From NCBI RefSeq assembly GCF_012932215.1, contig NZ_CP048788.1, positions 310,001 through 374,000 on the forward strand: a stretch of 64,000 nt of DNA. Direction: 5' to 3'. This document shows, in pieces, positions 58,887 through 64,000 of the stretch. The position numbers were made by a program, and so were the translations under genes. The stretch is from Roseobacter ponti. GTDB lineage: Bacteria > Pseudomonadota > Alphaproteobacteria > Rhodobacterales > Rhodobacteraceae. Numbering within the stretch: position 1 is the stretch's first letter; each line of letters starts with the position of its first letter. The notes under the pieces were generated by a model. It searched no databases. It saw only the letters and a program-made list of their open reading frames with translations, and had not been told where the DNA came from.

Positions 58887-61652
58887 ATGCCGGATCAGAT
58901 CACATTTACTCTTGATGGTCAGGAAGTGACCACGGAGGCCGGTCTGACCATCTGGGAGGTGGCCAATGGCCGTGGTCTGGTAATCCCGCATCTGTGCCAC
59001 AAGCCCGCCCCGGGGTATCGCCCGGACGGCAACTGCCGCGCCTGCATGGTCGAGATCGAGGGCGAGCGCACGCTGGCTGCCTCCTGCATCCGTGAGCCGT
59101 CCGAGGGGATGATCGTCACAACCGACACCGCACGCGCGAAGAATGCGCGCAAAATGGTCGTAGAGATGCTGCTGGCGGACCAGCCGGAGCAGGCGCAGGC
59201 GCATGATAAATCCAGCCATCTGTGGGATATGGCCGCCGAAAACGGCGTGAGCGAGAGCCGGTTTCCGAAGCTCGAAGAAGGGCGCATTCCGCTGCTTGAT
59301 GACAGCCATGTGGCGATGTCCGTGAACCTTGACGCCTGTATTCAGTGCGGCCTTTGCGTGCGGGCCTGCCGCGAGGTTCAGGTCAATGACGTGATCGGCA
59401 TGTCAGGGCGCGGGCACGATGCCTGGCCCACTTTCGACATGGCCGATCCCATGGGCGCATCGACCTGCGTGGCCTGTGGAGAATGTGTGCAGGCCTGTCC
59501 GACAGGCGCGCTGATGCCCGCGACCGTAGTGGACGAAAACCAGATCGGTGACAGCGCGGATTTCGACAGCGAAGTGGAGAGCATCTGCCCGTTCTGCGGT
59601 GTTGGCTGCCAGGTGTCGCTCAAGGTCAAAGACAACAGAATTAAATATGTGGATGGCATTAACGGCCCTGCGAATGAGGGCCGGCTCTGCGTGAAGGGTC
59701 GCTTTGGCTTTGACTATATTCACCACCCTCACCGGTTGACGAAACCGCTGATCCGGCGTGAGGATGCGCCAGAGAAGGGGTTGAACGTCGATCCCGGCAA
59801 CTGGTCGGCGCATTTCCGTGAAGCGACCTGGGATGAGGCGCTTGATGCCGCAGCGGCGGGCATGAAGGGGCGCGGTCGCGAGATTGCTGGCTTTGGCTCC
59901 GCAAAATGCACCAATGAGGAAGCTTATCTCTTTCAGAAGCTGATCCGTCAGGGCTTCGGGCACAATAACGTCGATCACTGCACGCGGCTTTGCCACGCTT
60001 CATCTGTAGCGGCGCTCCTGGAGAACGTCGGATCGGGGGCGGTCACGGCGACCTTCAATGAGATCGAAAACGCCGATGTGGCCATCGCCATCGGGTGCAA
60101 TCCGATCGAGAACCACCCGGTCGCGGCGACCTTCTTCAAACAGTTCACCAAACGCGGCGGCAAGCTGATTGTGATGGATCCCCGCGGTCAGGCGCTGAAA
60201 CGCTACGCCAGCCATATGCTGCAGTTCCGTCCTGGTGCGGATGTTTCGATGCTCAATGCGATCATGCACACCATCGTTGAGGAAGGCCTCTACGATCAGC
60301 AGTATATCGACACCTGGACGGAGAACTGGGAGGCGGAGAAAGCCCATCTGGCTGATTTCTCGCCCGAGGCTATGGCAGGCGTCTGCGGTATCGCGCCTGA
60401 GGTGCTGCGCGACGTCGCGCGGACCTTTGCCGGGGCGAAATCGGCGATGATTTTCTGGGGGATGGGCATCAGCCAGCACATCCACGGCACGGATAACTCG
60501 CGCTGTCTGATCAGCCTGGCCCTTATGACGGGGCAGGTGGGGCGCCCGGGCGCAGGGCTGCATCCCCTGAGGGGTCAGAACAACGTGCAGGGCGCGTCTG
60601 ATGCAGGGCTTATTCCGATGTTTCTGCCCGACTATCAGCCTGTGACCGACGATGGCGTGCGCTCGGCCTTTACCAAAGTCTGGGGCACTGCGGATTTCTC
60701 CAACGAGCGCGGGCTGACGGTCACTGAAATCATGGACGCTGTGCACGACGACAGGATAAAGGGCATGTATATCCTAGGTGAAAATCCTGCGATGTCGGAT
60801 CCGGACGTGGAGCACGCGCGCGCAGCACTTGCGAAACTCGATCATCTGGTGGTGCAGGATATCTTCATTACCGAGACCGCGAATTATGCGGATGTGATCC
60901 TGCCGGCCTCAGCCTTTGCGGAAAAATCCGGCACCGTGACCAACACCAACCGTCAGGTGCAGATGGGGCGCCCTGCGGTGCCGCCGCCGGGCGAGGCGCG
61001 CGAGGACTGGTGGATCGAGACAGAGCTTGCCAAGCGGCTCGGCCTGCCCTGGGATTACGAGAGCCCGGCGGATGTTTTTGCCGAGATGAAGCAGAACATG
61101 CGCAGCCTGAACAACATCACCTGGGAGCGGCTGGAAGAGCAGAACGCGGTAACCTATCCGTCGCTCAGCCCCGAGGACCCGGGGCAGGCGATTGTCTTTG
61201 GCGACGGTTTCCCGCGGCCTGACGGGCGTGCGCGGTTCACGCCGGCGTCGGTGATCGCGCCTGACGATGTCCCTGATGCAGAGTACCCGATGGTGCTGAC
61301 CACAGGCCGGCAGCTTGAGCACTGGCACACCGGGTCGATGACGCGGCGCAGCAAAGTGCTGGACGGGCTGGAGCCTGAGGCGAACTGTTCTCTGCATCCT
61401 GCAACTCTGCGCCGTCTTGGTGTCGCGCCGGGCGAACATGTGACGCTGACCACCAAACGCGGCAGCATCTCGATCATGGCGCGCGAGGACCGCGCGGTGG
61501 CGCCCGATATGGTGTTCGTCCCCTTTGCCTTTGTCGAGGCGGCGGCAAATATCCTGACGAATCCGGCGGTGGACCCTTACGGCAAAATCCCCGAATTCAA
61601 GTTTTCGGCCGTTCGGGTTGAGCGCACAGCAGATCAGGTCGCGGCGGAATAG
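58887..61652 (+). CDS. fdhF: Formate dehydrogenase, molybdenum-containing alpha subunit
   Basis: 921 residues. N-terminal [2Fe-2S] ferredoxin domain (Cys37, Cys50, Cys53, Cys67), two [4Fe-4S] motifs (CIQCGLCVRAC, CVACGECVQACP), then the molybdopterin domain with its own cluster (CPFCGVGC) and catalytic Cys369 in HCTRLCHA followed by the essential His. This matches NAD-linked FdsA/FDH alpha subunits. No beta, gamma, FdsC or FdsD genes lie nearby, so partner subunits must be elsewhere or it uses another electron acceptor. GGGAG lies 9 bases before the ATG. The 233-base gap before it holds only the small ATCGG/CCGAT hairpin at 58781-58793. Confidence 0.94.
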   Translation: MPDQITFTLDGQEVTTEAGLTIWEVANGRGLVIPHLCHKPAPGYRPDGNCRACMVEIEGERTLAASCIREPSEGMIVTTDTARAKNARKMVVEMLLADQPEQAQAHDKSSHLWDMAAENGVSESRFPKLEEGRIPLLDDSHVAMSVNLDACIQCGLCVRACREVQVNDVIGMSGRGHDAWPTFDMADPMGASTCVACGECVQACPTGALMPATVVDENQIGDSADFDSEVESICPFCGVGCQVSLKVKDNRIKYVDGINGPANEGRLCVKGRFGFDYIHHPHRLTKPLIRREDAPEKGLNVDPGNWSAHFREATWDEALDAAAAGMKGRGREIAGFGSAKCTNEEAYLFQKLIRQGFGHNNVDHCTRLCHASSVAALLENVGSGAVTATFNEIENADVAIAIGCNPIENHPVAATFFKQFTKRGGKLIVMDPRGQALKRYASHMLQFRPGADVSMLNAIMHTIVEEGLYDQQYIDTWTENWEAEKAHLADFSPEAMAGVCGIAPEVLRDVARTFAGAKSAMIFWGMGISQHIHGTDNSRCLISLALMTGQVGRPGAGLHPLRGQNNVQGASDAGLIPMFLPDYQPVTDDGVRSAFTKVWGTADFSNERGLTVTEIMDAVHDDRIKGMYILGENPAMSDPDVEHARAALAKLDHLVVQDIFITETANYADVILPASAFAEKSGTVTNTNRQVQMGRPAVPPPGEAREDWWIETELAKRLGLPWDYESPADVFAEMKQNMRSLNNITWERLEEQNAVTYPSLSPEDPGQAIVFGDGFPRPDGRARFTPASVIAPDDVPDAEYPMVLTTGRQLEHWHTGSMTRRSKVLDGLEPEANCSLHPATLRRLGVAPGEHVTLTTKRGSISIMAREDRAVAPDMVFVPFAFVEAAANILTNPAVDPYGKIPEFKFSAVRVERTADQVAAE

Positions 61653-61660
61653 GAACAGTC

Positions 61661-62032
61661 ATGCAGCATCTTGAGGTCGCCGGACGGCTCTGGGACGACC
61701 TGCTGGCGGGGCGCAAGACCAACACCATCCGCTGGCGCGAGACCCGCGCTCAGCCGGGCCCGCTGACCTTTGTCCGGGGCGATGACCCGGCGCAGCGGGT
61801 GGTGGTTGAGGTGCTGCGCTGCACCGATCTGCCGCTTGGCGAGGCCGCGGCCTTTCTGGGGAAAGAAGAGATCTGGCCCGCAGAGGTGATGCTCGCTGGC
61901 ATGCGCAGCCATTACCCGAGGATCACGATGGACGACACCGTGCAGGTCATCGAATTCGCGCCCGTGCAGGATCCTCAGGTACAGCGTTCGCCTGCTACGA
62001 CGAGCTCAAAGCCGGTAATCTCAAATTCGTAA
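61661..62032 (+). CDS. ASCH domain-containing protein
   Basis: 123 residues. RLWDDLLAGRKTNTIRWRET is the ASCH/PUA-like RNA-binding signature, and ASCH domains also occur in nucleoside-processing amidohydrolases. VVVEVLRCTDLPLGEA follows. It starts 8 bases after fdhF and may be co-transcribed with it. The last ~20 residues ([19 protein letters not shown]) lie over the opposite-strand small gene and look unconstrained. Function unknown. Confidence 0.82.
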   Translation: MQHLEVAGRLWDDLLAGRKTNTIRWRETRAQPGPLTFVRGDDPAQRVVVEVLRCTDLPLGEAAAFLGKEEIWPAEVMLAGMRSHYPRITMDDTVQVIEFAPVQDPQVQRSPATTSSKPVISNS

Positions 62033-62157
62033 AGCGCGCTGCCGTCCGGTTTCTCCGCCCGTGCGATCAGGGCGCCGGCCTCGTTGCGGAAAACGGCATG
62101 CGCCGTGTGCAGAGCGCGATAACAGTGGCTGCCATCGGGATAGTAATATTTAATCAT
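61975..62157 (-). CDS. Small protein of unknown function
   Basis: 60 residues ([20 protein letters not shown] at the start). AGGAGA lies 6 bases before the ATG at 62157, a good reason to accept it. The composition is balanced and beta-strand-like, with [20 protein letters not shown], a pattern of a small beta-sheet fold. It overlaps the ASCH gene tail-to-tail by 58 bases. No family recognised. Confidence 0.55.
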   Translation of the reverse strand: MIKYYYPDGSHCYRALHTAHAVFRNEAGALIARAEKPDGSALYEFEITGFELVVAGERCT

Positions 62158-62252
62158 CCGGGATCTCCTCGGGGCTACTCTGGCAGGTTTCGGTGTCAAA
62201 AGCTGTCAGCAGGCCGTCGCGGGGGAGCGGAAAGTTTCGGGATAGGACAGAC

Positions 62253-63443
62253 ATGGTGAACCCGGAACGGTTCCTGGCGGATCTTCATAAGCTGCGGTCT
62301 TTCGGGGCGAGCGGTGTGGGGAAGGGGGTGGTGCGCCCTGCTTATTCCGACGCCGATCTGGCGGCGCGCGACTGGCTTGGCGCGCAGATGCGGGACGCCG
62401 GTCTTGATGTGCAGACAGATGGGATGGGCAATCTCTTTGGTCTGGCGGAAGGGCGCTCTCTGCTCCTGGGCTCGCATTCCGACAGCCAGCCGGAAGGCGG
62501 ATGGCTCGACGGGGCGCTGGGGGTGATTGCTGCCCTGGAAGTGGCGCGCTCCAGCCGTGAATCGGGCGGCCCGCCGGTCTCTGTGGTGTCCTTTCAGGAT
62601 GAAGAAGGCCGTTTCGGCGTCACCACTGGCAGTGCCGTCTGGGCCGGCCACCTCAAACAGACGGATGCCGACGCGCTGACCGATCATACGGGCGTTTCTC
62701 TTGCTCATGCCCGGGCGGGCCTGGGACGCAGGGTAACCGGGCCCGTCGATACGGGCCGGTTCACGGGTTTTATCGAAATGCACATTGAACAGGGACCGAC
62801 ACTGGACAGCAGCGGTGACAGGATCGGCGTTGTGACCGACATCGTCGGCATCCGCGATATGCGTGTCACATTTGAAGGCGAGCAGAACCACGCGGGCACA
62901 ACGCCGATGCATCTGCGTCGGGACGCCTTTCAGGCGCTGGCCGCTTTCAGCACCGGCCTTAGTGACAGGTTCCGCAACATCGTCACACCGCAGACGGTTT
63001 GGACCATCGGCCATGTGAGCCTGCATCCTAATGCAAGCTCCATCGTGCCGGGACGGGTGGTATTTTCCATGCAGTGGCGTGACGCGCAGAGCGACAGGCT
63101 CGCGCGCATGGAAACGGTGATCCGTGCACTGGCGGATGAGATTGCGGAGGCCCGCGGGCTGACCGTGAGTTTCGGGCCGATGCTCGGGCTTGATCCTGTG
63201 GCGATGGATGCAGCACTGCGCGCCTGTCTGGAGGATGCGGCGGAAAAGGAGGCACCGGGGGCCTGGCGCATGATGCCCTCGGGTGCATTGCACGATGCCA
63301 CCAATGTCGCCGCCCTGATGCCTGTCGCGATGGTCTTCGTGCCGTCGATTGGCGGGATCAGCCATGCTTTTGAGGAGGACACCGCCGAACCGGACCTTGT
63401 TTGCGGGCTCAGGGTGCTGGCGCGCGCTGCCGGTCTGGGGTGA
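62253..63443 (+). CDS. M20 family amidohydrolase (hydantoinase/carbamoylase or allantoate amidohydrolase)
   Basis: 396 residues. Metal ligands: His/Asp in [18 protein letters not shown], Glu pair in SFQDEEGRF, His in EMHIEQGP and His in [24 protein letters not shown] is the dimerisation/substrate region. The family cleaves N-carbamoyl amino acids, ureidopropionate or allantoate. Allantoate amidohydrolase is the missing step of the urate pathway at 17628-23502, so this is a candidate, but it is not near that cluster. ATG 62253 has AGGACAG upstream; the frame from 62193 lacks support. Confidence 0.86.
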   Translation: MVNPERFLADLHKLRSFGASGVGKGVVRPAYSDADLAARDWLGAQMRDAGLDVQTDGMGNLFGLAEGRSLLLGSHSDSQPEGGWLDGALGVIAALEVARSSRESGGPPVSVVSFQDEEGRFGVTTGSAVWAGHLKQTDADALTDHTGVSLAHARAGLGRRVTGPVDTGRFTGFIEMHIEQGPTLDSSGDRIGVVTDIVGIRDMRVTFEGEQNHAGTTPMHLRRDAFQALAAFSTGLSDRFRNIVTPQTVWTIGHVSLHPNASSIVPGRVVFSMQWRDAQSDRLARMETVIRALADEIAEARGLTVSFGPMLGLDPVAMDAALRACLEDAAEKEAPGAWRMMPSGALHDATNVAALMPVAMVFVPSIGGISHAFEEDTAEPDLVCGLRVLARAAGLG

Positions 63444-63650
63444 GCGGTCGTTTTGCTGTCCCGATGGCATCCCGCCCCGGTTGCACAATCGGTACGAAGG
63501 CACTTGCGATCTGCCAAAGGTCTGCAACAATGGACGGGACGTCTGAATTAGCGACGAAGACGTTGACGGGAAGACCAAAAGCAAGATTGATAAGCACAGA
63601 CGGTTCATAAGAGCCGCATCTGCCGTCACAATGGCAGCGTCTGGGAGGAC

Positions 63651-64000
63651 ATGAGTTTGAATACGCCGAGCCGACCGGCCGACGGACCTGCATCCGTACC
63701 GGCTCTTCTGCATCTCAACGCAAAACGATATGCCAATGCTCCGGCATACCGCGAAAAAGAATACGGGATCTGGCAGAGCTGGACCTGGGCGCAGACGCTG
63801 GAAGAAACCGAGGCGCTGGCGCTGGGGCTGCTGGATCTGGGCGTAGCGGAAGGGGATTTTGTTGCTGTTATCGGGCGCAACCGGCCCCGGCTCTACTGGG
63901 CGATGGTCGCAGCGGAGATGTGCGGTGCAGTGCCTGTGCCGCTTTATCAGGACGCCGTCGCGGAAGAGATGGCCTATGTCATGGGGCATTGCGGCGCGCG
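63651..64000 (+). CDS. AMP-dependent acyl-CoA synthetase, N-terminal part (3' end outside window)
   Basis: The frame is open from ATG 63651 (GGAGG 3 bases upstream) to the window end, 116 residues. LLHLNAKRYANAPAYREKEY, WQSWTWAQTLEETEALALGL and VAVIGRNRPRLYWAMVAAEM with GAVPVPLYQDA match the N-terminal domain of long-chain fatty acid:CoA ligases. In Rhodobacteraceae such genes often head branched-chain amino acid ABC transporter clusters; that lies outside the window. The 207 bases before it hold nothing certain. Confidence 0.88.
   Translation, partial: MSLNTPSRPADGPASVPALLHLNAKRYANAPAYREKEYGIWQSWTWAQTLEETEALALGLLDLGVAEGDFVAVIGRNRPRLYWAMVAAEMCGAVPVPLYQDAVAEEMAYVMGHCGA

Noticed and set aside
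62196-63989. 597-codon minus-strand open frame over the M20 amidohydrolase
   Set aside because: Shadow of the plus-strand gene with intact metal-binding motifs; composition is Arg/His-rich with no domain.
1-64000. CRISPR arrays, tRNA, rRNA, insertion sequences or phage genes
   Set aside because: I looked for spaced direct repeats, cloverleaf-like segments and transposase motifs in the intergenic gaps and saw none.

Overview
This window looks like a chromosomal segment of a marine-type alphaproteobacterium of the Rhodobacteraceae (Roseobacter group). Support comes from the high GC content, the heavy use of ATGA/GTGA stop-start overlaps, and family-specific gene neighbourhoods: DUF1674 next to rsmB, DUF3035 followed by a tandem M16 protease pair, PuuD-based urate catabolism, and a ChrR/RpoE pair beside the operon that in Rhodobacter sphaeroides is sigma-E dependent. 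I saw no transposase, phage gene, CRISPR array, rRNA or tRNA.

Layout. 1-9945 is housekeeping: the dapB 3' end, a small exported protein, DUF1674, rsmB, then heparinase II/III-like protein, purH, lspA, a DUF3035 lipoprotein and the M16 pair in one direction. 10060-13431 (minus) holds deoC and an ALDH16-type double-domain aldehyde dehydrogenase, which fit deoxynucleoside breakdown through acetaldehyde. 13628-17631 is a four-gene Mn/Fe/Zn-type ABC importer behind a perfect TGCGAAT/ATTCGCA palindrome. 17628-23502 is a nearly complete urate-to-glyoxylate pathway (UraH, PuuE-UraD fusion, AllE, AllA, NCS2 permease, PuuD). mutL and rmuC follow.

26709-50261 is the most distinctive part, about 24 kb of sugar-acid catabolism around one FCD-type GntR regulator. 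Reading leftwards from 41661 is a 14-gene colinear cluster: a TRAP transporter (SBP, small and large permeases), two Fe(II)/2-oxoglutarate-type dioxygenases, an altronate dehydratase-family enzyme, four Gfo/Idh/MocA oxidoreductases, a HIBADH-type dehydrogenase, an EamA transporter, a KDG-kinase-like PfkB protein and mannonate dehydratase. Next come the regulator, a DenD/LtnD-like pair (minus), and a six-gene plus-strand operon: SDR, IlvD/Edd dehydratase, small membrane protein, FAH-family hydrolase, 2-hydroxyacid dehydrogenase and an enolase-superfamily dehydratase. The second operon fits a non-phosphorylative route from 2-keto-3-deoxy sugar acid through a 2,4-diketo acid to pyruvate plus a hydroxyacid. 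The first looks like an oxygen-dependent funnel of modified sugars or uronates into 2-keto-3-deoxygluconate; its substrate is unknown and it is the best candidate for an undescribed system.

50265-56309 holds chrR-rpoE and, divergently, a five-gene operon (flavin amine oxidase-like, DUF1365, MFS/GPH, DUF3833, SDR) matching the singlet-oxygen/furan fatty acid locus of R. sphaeroides, with a recognisable sigma-E promoter. 56314-58653 (minus) holds a phosphatase-family protein, a GST and saccharopine dehydrogenase. 58887-64000 holds an orphan formate dehydrogenase alpha subunit, an ASCH-domain protein, a 60-residue overlapping gene, an M20 amidohydrolase and the start of an acyl-CoA synthetase. 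No gene-free stretch exceeds 300 bases.
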